Position numbers and translations under genes: made by a program
Shown: piece by piece, positions 23,279 through 30,426 of the stretch
How the letters are laid out: each line of letters opens with the position of its first letter
How positions within the stretch are numbered: the stretch's first letter is position 1
The notes under the pieces: generated by a model
The model's input: the letters and a program-made list of their open reading frames with translations, nothing else
The model's database searches: none
What the model was told of the DNA's origin: nothing
NCBI GenBank assembly: GCA_016839275.1
Contig: JAEOUM010000036.1
Coordinates: 1-32,523, forward strand
Source of the DNA: Candidatus Thorarchaeota archaeon
GTDB lineage: Archaea > Asgardarchaeota > Thorarchaeia > Thorarchaeales > Thorarchaeaceae
Reading direction: 5' to 3'
DNA length: 32,523 nucleotides

Positions 23279-23845
23279 TTGACTGAAAACACCCAAAGGA
23301 TTGCAGTTGCAAGATTAGTTGGTGATAGAGCAATTGTATGGGATCCCGAGGATGGGATGTTCCTATATAATCAAGGTTACTTTGGTCAACCTGTAGGCAT
23401 TCGGAAACCCAAGTCCGCTGTCTTTGACAAACCACTAGAACTCTCGCTTCTTGAGAGCGCATTTCTGACCCGTGAGAAGAAACTCCATGTTCTGGACACG
23501 ACTGGTGACCATATATTGAACCTTGACGAGATTCTGACCCTCGGTCTTAAACGGTCTGAGGAGTTCAAAGATCAATATCTGGTCTACGCACAACTTCGAG
23601 AACGAGGGTATATCGTGCGTCCAGGCTTGAAATTCGGGACTGACTTCGCAGTCTATGAGAAGGGTCCAGGACTGGACCACGCACCTTTCCTAGTACACGT
23701 AATTCCACAGAAGAAAGGAGTCGTACCACTGGACATTGTACGTGCTGGAAGACTCGCCACTAGTGTGAGAAAAAGGTTCATCATTGCCACAGTGAAGTCC
23801 AATGGTGAAATTGCTCACTATTCATTCATCTGGCACCGACCTTAG
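23279..23845 (+). CDS. endA: tRNA-splicing endonuclease (EndA)
   Basis: 188 residues from TTG, with GGTG a few bases upstream. It cuts introns from pre-tRNA at bulge-helix-bulge motifs. The catalytic domain shows K-F-G-T-D-F-A-V-Y-E-K-G-P-G with Y126, H134 in L-D-H-A-P-F-L-V-H, and K165 in S-V-R-K-R-F-I-I-A. This is the Tyr-His-Lys triad of the family with near-standard spacing. The preceding R-E-R-G-Y-I-V-R-P-G is also diagnostic. One catalytic domain of about 180 residues suggests the homotetrameric (alpha4) type or a heteromeric subunit, not the long fused alpha2 type. It lies 19 bases after the DUF47 gene and may be co-transcribed. Confidence 0.92.
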   Translation: MTENTQRIAVARLVGDRAIVWDPEDGMFLYNQGYFGQPVGIRKPKSAVFDKPLELSLLESAFLTREKKLHVLDTTGDHILNLDEILTLGLKRSEEFKDQYLVYAQLRERGYIVRPGLKFGTDFAVYEKGPGLDHAPFLVHVIPQKKGVVPLDIVRAGRLATSVRKRFIIATVKSNGEIAHYSFIWHRP

Positions 23846-23927
23846 CTCTCATACTATCCATGAGCAAAACAAATAAGTTCGCAGACAAGGACATTTGCAT
23901 AACATCTAGCCCCGAGGATGAATCCTG

Positions 23928-24245
23928 ATGGCTGATAAAGCTGAAAACGCAAAGGCTTTTGGCGTGCTGTTAGCAGAAGCCTGGGAGAACACTCCCTCAT
24001 TTATCTGCAGCAACGAGGACTACATTTACTGTATCTATCCAGCTGATGACACTAAGGCTAAGTGGATTGAAGCATCGCTTACGTTTCCTGATGGGTCTTT
24101 GGACAAGAAGGAGATTGATTCTGTAAAGGCGATTGCACTCTTGGTGGAGGAGCTGAAGGTGTTGCCCACGTATGGGGCGGATACAATCGTCACAACTAAG
24201 GCGCAACTCGACGAAGTTGCGAGCCGCTTGGGCACCCTGAAGTAA
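23928..24245 (+). CDS. Unrecognised small soluble protein
   Basis: 105 residues. The GAGGATG upstream of the ATG is a plausible ribosome site. I do not recognise the family. It is acidic and alpha/beta, with two aromatic-rich strands (D-Y-I-Y-C-I-Y-P-A) and a C-terminal pair of helices (A-L-L-V-E-E-L, L-D-E-V-A-S-R-L-G). No signal, membrane helix or metal motif is seen; two cysteines lie at about 27 and 35. It is followed after 59 bases by the zinc-ribbon coiled-coil gene on the same strand. Confidence 0.6.
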   Translation: MADKAENAKAFGVLLAEAWENTPSFICSNEDYIYCIYPADDTKAKWIEASLTFPDGSLDKKEIDSVKAIALLVEELKVLPTYGADTIVTTKAQLDEVASRLGTLK

Positions 24246-24304
24246 GCTGTCAATTGATTTGAGGTCTACTATGGACCGATGGATGATGTGGACGGAGCAG
24301 GAGA

Positions 24305-25102
24305 ATGCCAGAACCTCTGATTGAATGCCCTTTCTGTGGTCACGAAGTTCCTAACGGGAAGTACTGCAATCTCTGCGGAGAATCTCTACCTTCCAGAGGC
24401 GCTAAAGATGAATCCACAACTAACCTAGCTACAGGTTCAGCAGAAATAGAGGAAGAGTCTGCTCCTATTGAACCTCTATCACTCCCTCATTTTGATATAG
24501 TAATACAAGACATGCCCTATGAAACTGCTGTCGTTCTTCTTTCCAGCGCTGAACTCGTGGTTCTTGATGACGAGTTGGATCGCATTATTGGGCAGACCAA
24601 AGCAACCCGCCAAGCGCTTCAGCTTCGACAGGCTGACAAAGAAGTACTGACAGCACGTGCAGAAGTTCTCCGTGAAGAATTTGAACATGCCAAGCAACGG
24701 AAACGTGAACTGACATCCGTGAAAGAAAAACTTGTCCTTGAAACAATCTTGGATGCCCTTGATAAACACGAAGCTCGGCTATCAAAACTAGAAGGAGCTT
24801 CAGGCACTCTTGACAAAGATGTGTACGAAGAACAACGAATAGAAATTCTTCAGACCATCAAGGAACTCCGGAAAAGCCTCAAGGAAGCTATCAAGTTAGG
24901 TAACAAGTGGTCCAAAGGGATCAAGAACACTCTGAAGGCTCTTCAAAAAGAGATGAGTCGACTAGATGCGAAGTTCAAGATTGGGGACCTCTCAAGAGAC
25001 AAATATGAATCTTCAAAGGCGCGGATGGAACGCGGTGTCCGCATTATTGAAGGTGGACAAAAAAGGCTAGATGAACTACTAGAACTTACTAAGAAGAGAT
25101 GA
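24305..25102 (+). CDS. Zinc-ribbon protein with long coiled coil
   Basis: 265 residues; GGAG directly upstream. The N-terminus is a zinc ribbon C8-x2-C11 and C21-x2-C24 (C-P-F-C-G ... Y-C-N-L-C-G). A flexible acidic linker follows (about 30-60), then a hydrophobic strand/helix module (F-D-I-V-I-Q-D-M-P-Y). From about residue 90 to the end it is almost entirely heptad coiled coil, rich in K/E/L with repeated K-E-L-R-K-S-L-K-E-A and R-D-K-Y-E-S-S-K-A-R-M-E-R patterns. Such ribbon-plus-coil proteins are common in Asgard genomes and of unknown function. A scaffold role is inferred. It overlaps the next gene by four bases (ATGA). Confidence 0.78.
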   Translation: MPEPLIECPFCGHEVPNGKYCNLCGESLPSRGAKDESTTNLATGSAEIEEESAPIEPLSLPHFDIVIQDMPYETAVVLLSSAELVVLDDELDRIIGQTKATRQALQLRQADKEVLTARAEVLREEFEHAKQRKRELTSVKEKLVLETILDALDKHEARLSKLEGASGTLDKDVYEEQRIEILQTIKELRKSLKEAIKLGNKWSKGIKNTLKALQKEMSRLDAKFKIGDLSRDKYESSKARMERGVRIIEGGQKRLDELLELTKKR

Positions 25103-25440
25103 AAAGACGAAGAAACATGATCTTGGAGCGAATTGTTATGGCAACAGGTTATGTGGAATGTAATGCACTCTGTAAGAGCTTTAGATGTGAGAAGAAGCCC
25201 CCTGCTATGAAAATCATACAGAAAGGGGGGAAGAAGACAGTATGGTGCACATGGATCGATGAGGAATGCGATGGTGCATGGTGCCAGTTTTCAAAATGTA
25301 TGGAACGCCGGATGACAGACGATGGCAAATGCAAGCCTCCAGCACAAAAGGTGAGCCCTGTGATTGACATGGGACCTGATGATGAATACCCCGATGCGAT
25401 CCCGAAAGATATAGCTAAGAAACTAGGTAGCAAAGTATGA
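25099..25440 (+). CDS. Cysteine-rich protein, possible metal or Fe-S binder
   Basis: Up to 113 residues. The ATG at 25099 overlaps the previous stop (ATGA). An internal ATG at 25138 has GGAG nine bases ahead and may be the true start (100 residues). Eight cysteines: C21, C25, C30, C50, C57, C62, C67, C78 (long-form numbering), in patterns C-x3-C-x4-C and C-x6-C-x4-C-x4-C. The sequence between C50 and C67 holds W-C-T-W-I-D-E-E-C-D-G-A-W-C-Q-F-S-K-C. I do not recognise the family. The regular spacing suggests one or two zinc or iron-sulfur sites, not disulfides, as no signal peptide is present. The C-terminal 30 residues are acidic and proline-rich. Confidence 0.72.
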   Translation: MKRRRNMILERIVMATGYVECNALCKSFRCEKKPPAMKIIQKGGKKTVWCTWIDEECDGAWCQFSKCMERRMTDDGKCKPPAQKVSPVIDMGPDDEYPDAIPKDIAKKLGSKV

Positions 25441-25524
25441 AGTTCCACGTGGATGATTCACATAGGGCCCGTAATGTCTATAAGCAACACGAAGTCCCTC
25501 GTAATCACGCGAAGGTGAAATACA

Positions 25525-25650
25525 GTGTTTGAGGAAATCCGTCCAGAGATGAGAGCCCTCATCTATTTTACGATTGGAATATCATTCCTGGGTATTGGCA
25601 TCCTGCTAGGACAGATAGCCTTCGTCGTTGGTTTTCTCACTGGGCCATAG
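25525..25650 (+). CDS. 41-residue membrane microprotein
   Basis: GTG start at 25525 with AGGTGA (25513-25518) six bases ahead, ending at TAG 25648-25650. The N-terminus is charged (V/M-F-E-E-I-R-P-E-M-R-A), followed by a single hydrophobic helix (L-I-Y-F-T-I-G-I-S-F-L-G-I-G-I-L-L-G) and a second short hydrophobic stretch ending in G-P. A TATA-like TCTATAAG near 25474-25481 fits a separate short-leader transcript. It lies 30 bases before the AIR-synthase-like gene and may be co-transcribed with it. I do not recognise a family; a small membrane regulator or subunit is possible. Confidence 0.6.
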   Translation: MFEEIRPEMRALIYFTIGISFLGIGILLGQIAFVVGFLTGP

Positions 25651-25680
25651 GGGAAAGGGATGCACACGGAGTGACTTCCC

Positions 25681-26673
25681 TTGACGCGCCTTGATGACAT
25701 TGTTGATTTATTACTCAACTTTGATGGCATCTCGCGTAAGTTCGTCCTTCCATCTATTATTGACAAGTTACGACTGAGTTCCTTCAAGGGAGATACACCT
25801 CATGGCCTCGGAGAGGATTCTGCTGCTATCTTGACAAACTCTAATGATGTTGTCCTTCTTACAACGGATGCTATCGTGGAAGACTTATGTCTTGGTCACC
25901 CTAGAGCTGCTGGATTTAACGCAGTACTCGCAAACATCATGGATATCTACGCAGCAGGTGGTACCCCAACTTCATTTGCTGTTGCATTATCCTACTCCGA
26001 CCCTGAGATTGGAAGTGCGATGCTCGACGGACTGATTGCTGGTTCACACACTTTCAAGATTCCTATTGTGCGAGGGCATACCAATCCTCGCTCATCATCG
26101 ACTTATGTTGTAGGATCTGCCACAGGTACTGTACAGAAGGATGACCTGCTCACTGCTGGCGGAGCCATGGCTAACAATATTCTTGTCCTTCTTTTCGATC
26201 GAAACGGTCAGAGGGGTGCACATTATACTCTTGGTTGGGATTCAGTCACTGACCGCCCCTCTGATGAGATTGTGCACAGATTATCAGTCATGAACATTCT
26301 TGCTGAACAGCACCTTCTCACTGCATCAAAAGATGTTTCCGTGGCTGGCATTGTGGGAACCGCCGTCATGATGCTAGAGTATTCTGGGAAGGGTGGTACA
26401 CTCTTCCTAGATGAGATCGAGAAGTCAAGACCATCAGAAATCCCGTTAGAAGACTGGCTCAGAATGTATATCTCTCTGGGTTTTCTTGTCGCTACATCGA
26501 AAGAGAACTACTCGAAGCTAGAACATATTGCAAGGGATCACTCTCTGTCTCCCTGTATAATTGGAGTTGTTGATAATTCAAGAGAAATCAAGCTAGCTCT
26601 TGAAGGAGAGGAGCGTATAGTCTTTGATTTCACCAAAGGACCAGTACTCACTCCAAAGAATGACCACGAATGA
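25681..26673 (+). CDS. AIR-synthase-related protein (PurM/ThiL/HypE superfamily, Sll0787 or methanogenesis-marker-2-like)
   Basis: 330 residues from TTG, with GGAGTGA six bases ahead. The superfamily makes acyl-phosphate or ATP-activated intermediates (PurM, ThiL, HypE, SelD). Seen: H-G-L-G-E-D-S-A-A-I near 41-50 (the 'G-x-D-A/S-A' ATP/metal strand), L-L-T-T-D-A-I-V-E-D at 59-68, A-A-G-F-N-A-V-L-A-N-I-M-D-I-Y-A-A-G-G, P-I-V-R-G-H-T-N-P, and S-K-D-V-S-V-A-G-I-V-G-T-A-V-M-M-L-E. The pattern is closest to the Sll0787/marker-2 subgroup as I recall it. It is not SelD: the N-terminal Cys/Sec-containing glycine loop is absent. The exact substrate is unknown. Confidence 0.8.
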   Translation: MTRLDDIVDLLLNFDGISRKFVLPSIIDKLRLSSFKGDTPHGLGEDSAAILTNSNDVVLLTTDAIVEDLCLGHPRAAGFNAVLANIMDIYAAGGTPTSFAVALSYSDPEIGSAMLDGLIAGSHTFKIPIVRGHTNPRSSSTYVVGSATGTVQKDDLLTAGGAMANNILVLLFDRNGQRGAHYTLGWDSVTDRPSDEIVHRLSVMNILAEQHLLTASKDVSVAGIVGTAVMMLEYSGKGGTLFLDEIEKSRPSEIPLEDWLRMYISLGFLVATSKENYSKLEHIARDHSLSPCIIGVVDNSREIKLALEGEERIVFDFTKGPVLTPKNDHE

Positions 26674-26944
26674 CACCTGCGTTAGCGTTATATTGTCTAA
26701 CTACTCGTTGACTACCGAAGTGTCTCAGGTGTCGTCTACAAAGGAATGCAGTATTGTCGGTTGCAGAAAGGAATCGAAGAGATCTTTTGCAACGGTGAGA
26801 ATCATGGAAAGCATTACCAACTCAGGTCTTAAGGTAAAGGATGCTCGAGCAAGGAAAATCTATGTCTGTGCGGATCACTGGAAAACAGTAAAGAAGGCGT
26901 TCAAGAAAGAAACAAAACCTGAGCGGCTCCGCTGGGGTCATTAA
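26660..26944 (+). CDS. Small zinc-finger-like protein (C-x4-C ... C-x2-H)
   Basis: 94 residues from the ATG at 26660, which overlaps the end of the AIR-synthase-like gene by 14 bases. A later start (valine codons near 26720) is possible, because conservation probably begins at E-C-S-I. One likely metal site: C30-x4-C35 and C70-x2-H73. The region between is a helix/strand pair, and the basic C-terminus (K-K-A-F-K-K-E-T-K-P-E-R-L-R-W) could contact nucleic acid or ribosome. I have an impression of similar short proteins in Asgard genomes but no named function. Confidence 0.6.
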   Translation: MTTNDTCVSVILSNYSLTTEVSQVSSTKECSIVGCRKESKRSFATVRIMESITNSGLKVKDARARKIYVCADHWKTVKKAFKKETKPERLRWGH

Positions 26945-26999
26945 ATCAACTTCTTTGATCATAAAGACAGAACTTTTAACTTGGCTGGAGTGTGGTGAA

Positions 27000-27359
27000 A
27001 TGCCCACGAAGAAAGGTACTGAACATGGTCTAAGGCCAAATTACAAATTATGGTTTGAAACGAATGGTGAGTATATCTTTGGTCCTGGAGCATGTGCTAT
27101 CTTAATTGCTGTCCTTGAGGAGGGCACATTGACTAAGGGCGCTGAAAGGCTCGGCATGTCATACCGCTATGCGTGGGGCGTAATCAGAAAAATCGAAAAG
27201 AAACTAGGCACTCGGCTCATTGAGACCTACAAGGGTGGAAAAGTAGGCGGGGGTGGAGCCAGAGTGACTGAACAGGGATTGAAGTTCATAAAAGCCTATT
27301 CTGAACTACGCGAAGCTTTTGAGGGCGTCTTGAGAAAGACTGGCTCACTTAATCTATGA
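27000..27359 (+). CDS. ModE-like N-terminal HTH regulator without molybdate domain
   Basis: 119 residues from the ATG at 27000; a TTG frame to 26955 is less likely. It matches the winged helix of ModE: L-R-P-N-Y-K-L-W-F-E-T-N-G-E, F-G-P-G-A-C-A-I-L, E-E-G-T-L-T-K-G-A-E-R-L-G-M-S-Y-R-Y-A-W, then I-E-K-K-L-G-T-R-L-I and G-G-G-G-A-R-V-T-E-Q-G. Full ModE binds molybdate through C-terminal MopI domains, which are absent; single-domain archaeal homologs exist and may sense differently or not bind metal. It fits the MobA/Hdr theme. The stop overlaps the end of the convergent NapH-like gene by six bases. Confidence 0.88.
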   Translation: MPTKKGTEHGLRPNYKLWFETNGEYIFGPGACAILIAVLEEGTLTKGAERLGMSYRYAWGVIRKIEKKLGTRLIETYKGGKVGGGGARVTEQGLKFIKAYSELREAFEGVLRKTGSLNL

Positions 27360-28415
27360 GAAACGAATTACTATTGCATCGTTCGGGCAATGGCTCTTGC
27401 AATCTAAGCACATGATGCAGTCTGGACTGTGCATGTGTTGGTATGGATATTTCCTGATTCGGATATTCATTGGACATACGACTTCACAGACGTTGCATGT
27501 ATCTGGTGTGCACCGTGCTGGATTTCTACCAATTCCTATCAACGCTTCTCTTGAAAAGACACTGTACAGCCATCCTGCTGGGCAAAGCCACCTGCAGAAC
27601 CATCTCGGAACCCATACGGAAACCAAGAATACAAAGACAACAAATGCAAGCTGTAGAAGCGCAGTTCCCCACTGGGTAATATACCAAAGTGTACCTATGC
27701 TATTAGGCCAGAGTCCTGCATCCTGGAGGCCTGGCAATATCTTGAACAGAATGTATGCTGGATTCAGAGGTGCAAAGGCATCAGAGGCAAATACACCAAG
27801 AATCGCTTCAAGCGTCTCTTCTCCACCTGCTACCCGGCTGACTCCTAACCATACTGCAAGTCCAGTTACAATGACTAGGATATAGAATTTGAACTTTCTC
27901 AACTCTGTTTCCGTTGAAGCTGATGGTCTGGTCTTCGTTCGTTTTGGTAGGGTCACAAAGTCTTGAATTGTCCCTATTGGACAGATCCATCCACATGGCG
28001 CTCTGCCAATGAAAATCAGAATAATGATCATAGAGCCAATTGTAAAGAATGGGAACAGACCTGTTGTGAAGGTTCGCTGCATTGTATCAAACGAGCCTGC
28101 AATAACTGCAAAAGGTGCCTCCAATGGAGAAAGTATTGGTATGCTAGGCATAATATCCCTTATAGCTATCCAAAAGGCTGTGATGTACTCTGCACCAAAC
28201 CACGCCGTAAATATGTAGGCATTGATACCTAGTAAGAAAATAATCTGAACCACCCTGCGAAGCATACGAAGATTGAAGAGCATTCCTAGTGGATTCCTTC
28301 TGGGTTTCTTTTCCTTCTTCTTTTCACTAATTTCAGGTTTCTTAACCGGTTCTTCTGATTCGGGAATTTCCTCTTCCTCGCCCGTTTCTTCAAGCCTTTC
28401 GGCATCTTCAGCCAT
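27354..28415 (-). CDS. NapH/MauN-like membrane polyferredoxin
   Basis: 353 residues; GAGG nine bases ahead of the ATG. An acidic/lysine-rich cytoplasmic N-terminus (about 1-42) is followed by about four or five transmembrane helices (near 52-72, 120-137, 176-192, 252-270). Two characteristic C-x3-C-P loops flank them: C141-G-W-I-C145-P-I-G and C274-R-W-L-C278-P-A-G. Two C-terminal [4Fe-4S] clusters are C302-x4-C307-x2-C310-x3-C314-P and C333-x2-C336-x2-C339-x3-C343-P. The family (NapH, MauN, CcoG-like) moves electrons between the membrane or quinone and soluble partners. The first C-terminal motif has an enlarged C-x4-C spacing. No other nap gene is adjacent. It may accept electrons from the ferredoxin pool or Hdr complex (inference). 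Confidence 0.88.
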   Translation of the reverse strand: MAEDAERLEETGEEEEIPESEEPVKKPEISEKKKEKKPRRNPLGMLFNLRMLRRVVQIIFLLGINAYIFTAWFGAEYITAFWIAIRDIMPSIPILSPLEAPFAVIAGSFDTMQRTFTTGLFPFFTIGSMIIILIFIGRAPCGWICPIGTIQDFVTLPKRTKTRPSASTETELRKFKFYILVIVTGLAVWLGVSRVAGGEETLEAILGVFASDAFAPLNPAYILFKILPGLQDAGLWPNSIGTLWYITQWGTALLQLAFVVFVFLVSVWVPRWFCRWLCPAGWLYSVFSREALIGIGRNPARCTPDTCNVCEVVCPMNIRIRKYPYQHMHSPDCIMCLDCKSHCPNDAIVIRFS

Positions 28416-28519
28416 GGATTCATTCCTCGCCTAGGTGCAGATATCGGCGACAACTTGTGCCCTGATTAAAAACGTTATGCTGAAATGAAAGCGCCATTCG
28501 AATCAATCATAATTTATAA

Positions 28520-28930
28520 TTATAATGAAATCCACGTGTGTGTAATTTGTATCACATTCGAAACCATGGTGAATATCATGTTGTAATTGCCTGCCTCTGT
28601 AGGCGGGTTAATGGATAGTTGATGGTTATAGGTCTCGGACCATCCTGTCTGTTGGCCATCTATTAACACATTGATCGTCAATGTGTTCCCGTTCACAGTC
28701 ATTGTTACTCCGGTCGGTACATGGACTTGGATGGTCAAATTCGTGAGTTCCTCATTATCTATGCGGTTCACGGCTGTGAAAATATTCTCTGCAGCAATCT
28801 GTGCATCTTCGAGATGAGCAGAATAGGACATTGTGTTGATTGCGTATAGGAGAACAGGTACGCCGATAATGACTGCTGTTGAGAGCCCGACTGCAATCAG
28901 CATCATCTTCTCAAGAGACCTAGACACCAT
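28520..28930 (-). CDS. Type IV pilin-like membrane protein
   Basis: 136 residues from the ATG at 28930, preceded by GGAG with an 8-base spacer; the frame reaches 28957. M-V-S-R-S-L-E-K is followed by a hydrophobic helix (M-M-L-I-A-V-G-L-S-T-A-V-I-I-G-V-P-V-L-L-Y) at about 9-30, then a polar helix (S-A-H-L-E-D-A-Q-I-A-A-E-N-I) and a beta-rich domain (I-Q-V-H-V-P-T-G-V-T-M-T-V-N-G-N-T-L). This is the layout of archaeal pilin/archaellin-like proteins, with the helix next to a basic/polar leader, but no perfect class III cleavage motif is seen. No pilus-assembly ATPase is nearby. It is divergent from selB. Confidence 0.65.
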   Translation of the reverse strand: MVSRSLEKMMLIAVGLSTAVIIGVPVLLYAINTMSYSAHLEDAQIAAENIFTAVNRIDNEELTNLTIQVHVPTGVTMTVNGNTLTINVLIDGQQTGWSETYNHQLSINPPTEAGNYNMIFTMVSNVIQITHTWISL

Positions 28931-29028
28931 ACATATCTCTCCTACATTCCACCACATAAACTACTCTGATTTCGTTTTGTAATGACCAAGGGTTTATGTT
29001 CTCTTTGCACTGTGTCTTGCAGAGAGAT

Positions 29029-30426
29029 ATGATGGACTCACTACTCCCTGTTCATGTTGGTCTGATGGGTCATATCGACCATGGAAAAACTGCATTAGCT
29101 CGGGCATTGAGTGAACAGGTTTCTACTGCTGGACTTGATAAACATCCCCAAGCGCAGCAACGCGGTATCACCATTGATCTCGGATTCACAATGTTCGCGC
29201 TTGATAAGTACCTAGTGACGTTGGTTGACGCCCCAGGTCACGCTGATCTAATTAGAAGTGTTGTTGCCGGTGCAAACATAATAGATTCTGCTATTTTGAC
29301 TGTGGCAGCAGATGAGGGTCCTAAGGTCCAGACCGGTGAGCATTTGGTGGTTCTTTCTTCACTAGGTATTGACTCCGTTGTGGTTGCTATTACTAAGATC
29401 GATAGTGTGAGTAATCAACAAGCTGACAATGTTGAAACTCGGATGAGAAGTGTGATTGAGGATACTGGTTTCAAAAACGTGGCGTTTGTTCAGGTGTCCG
29501 CTCATAGAGGAGTAGGTATTGACAAGTTACGTAAAGCCCTTCTCAGTGTACTTGTCCCTAGAGTCCGTGATAAGGATAGTCCTTTTCTAATGCCTATTGA
29601 TCACAGTTTCCCGATTAAAGGACATGGCACCGTGACAACTGGTACGATACTTCGGGGAAAAGTTGCGCAAGGAGATTTGATTGAAATCGCTCCACTTGGT
29701 GTGAGTAGTAGAGCCCGTTCCATTCAGACCTTTAGCCAAAATCGGGCTGACGCAGCAGCAGGAGATCGTGTCGGAATCAATATTCCTGAGGTTGAGCACT
29801 CACTGATTACTCGCGGTAATTATCTATGTTCTCCTAAGAGCGTCCCTTCCTCTGATTGTCTTATTGTTCATATTGCCACAAATCCATTATATCGTGGAAA
29901 AATAACAAAGAAAATGGTTGTGAGTGTTGCTTTGGGCATGCCGGTTCTAACAGGACAGATTATCCCCTTTCAGCTGGAAAAAGGTCTTCGAGTTGTAATG
30001 GATTCGATTGATGAGGATGAGTTTGATGCAGCTCTAGTACTACAGCAATCTGCGGCTATAGATGTACAAGCTAAGATTCTACTTCTGAGGACAGACCTAC
30101 CTCCTACTCAGATGAGGATTATAGGGTCTGGCACAATTTCTGAAATTCCAGATAGTATTCTTTTGCACAAGAGAAGGTCCCGCACGGGCAAAGTCCAACG
30201 CATTCGAGATGGAGACATTCTTGTTGAAGGACTCGCTTCTAGTAAGAAGGCTGCGGAGCAGTTGATAGGCTTTCAAGCGAGGACCAGAAGTGGAGTAGAC
30301 GGAATTATTAAGGCATCATTTGGAACAAGAGGCGTCGTTTCCGTAGAGTTTGATACTCCAATAGGAGATAATGAAGAAGTCGTCTATGAGCGGTTTATAG
30401 AGGAGGAGTATAACTTTGGACCATGA
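29029..30426 (+). CDS. selB: Selenocysteine-specific elongation factor SelB (aSelB/EFsec)
   Basis: 465 residues from the first of tandem ATGs (29029, 29032); the frame opens at 28996, but no homology supports the extension. SelB is the GTPase that brings Sec-tRNA to in-frame UGA codons. Translation-factor motifs: G1 G-H-I-D-H-G-K-T, Q-R-G-I-T-I-D-L-G-F (switch I; the I-T-I-D-L-G-F pattern is typical of SelB, in place of the I-T-I-x-x-A-x of EF-Tu), D-A-P-G-H, T-K-I-D, and S-A-H-R-G-V-G-I. K-G-H-G-T-V-T-T-G-T starts domain II. The short domain IV at the C-terminus matches archaeal/eukaryotic SelB and lacks bacterial winged helices. Its stop overlaps the sepSecS start. Confidence 0.95.
   Translation: MMDSLLPVHVGLMGHIDHGKTALARALSEQVSTAGLDKHPQAQQRGITIDLGFTMFALDKYLVTLVDAPGHADLIRSVVAGANIIDSAILTVAADEGPKVQTGEHLVVLSSLGIDSVVVAITKIDSVSNQQADNVETRMRSVIEDTGFKNVAFVQVSAHRGVGIDKLRKALLSVLVPRVRDKDSPFLMPIDHSFPIKGHGTVTTGTILRGKVAQGDLIEIAPLGVSSRARSIQTFSQNRADAAAGDRVGINIPEVEHSLITRGNYLCSPKSVPSSDCLIVHIATNPLYRGKITKKMVVSVALGMPVLTGQIIPFQLEKGLRVVMDSIDEDEFDAALVLQQSAAIDVQAKILLLRTDLPPTQMRIIGSGTISEIPDSILLHKRRSRTGKVQRIRDGDILVEGLASSKKAAEQLIGFQARTRSGVDGIIKASFGTRGVVSVEFDTPIGDNEEVVYERFIEEEYNFGP
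30402..30408 (+). promoter_or_regulatory. Shine-Dalgarno site of sepSecS (TTG start)
   Basis: GGAGGAG within the last codons of selB, seven bases before TTG at 30416. It shows translational coupling. Confidence 0.7.

Noticed and set aside
25681-26673. AIR-synthase-like gene as selenophosphate synthetase (SelD), given the Sec cluster nearby
   Set aside because: It lacks the N-terminal glycine-rich Cys/Sec loop of SelD, and its motifs fit the Sll0787/marker-2 type group.
27397-28232. Plus-strand frames opposite the NapH-like gene
   Set aside because: They are antisense shadows of a well-supported membrane ferredoxin; their apparent Cys/Trp richness comes from the reverse strand of its codons.
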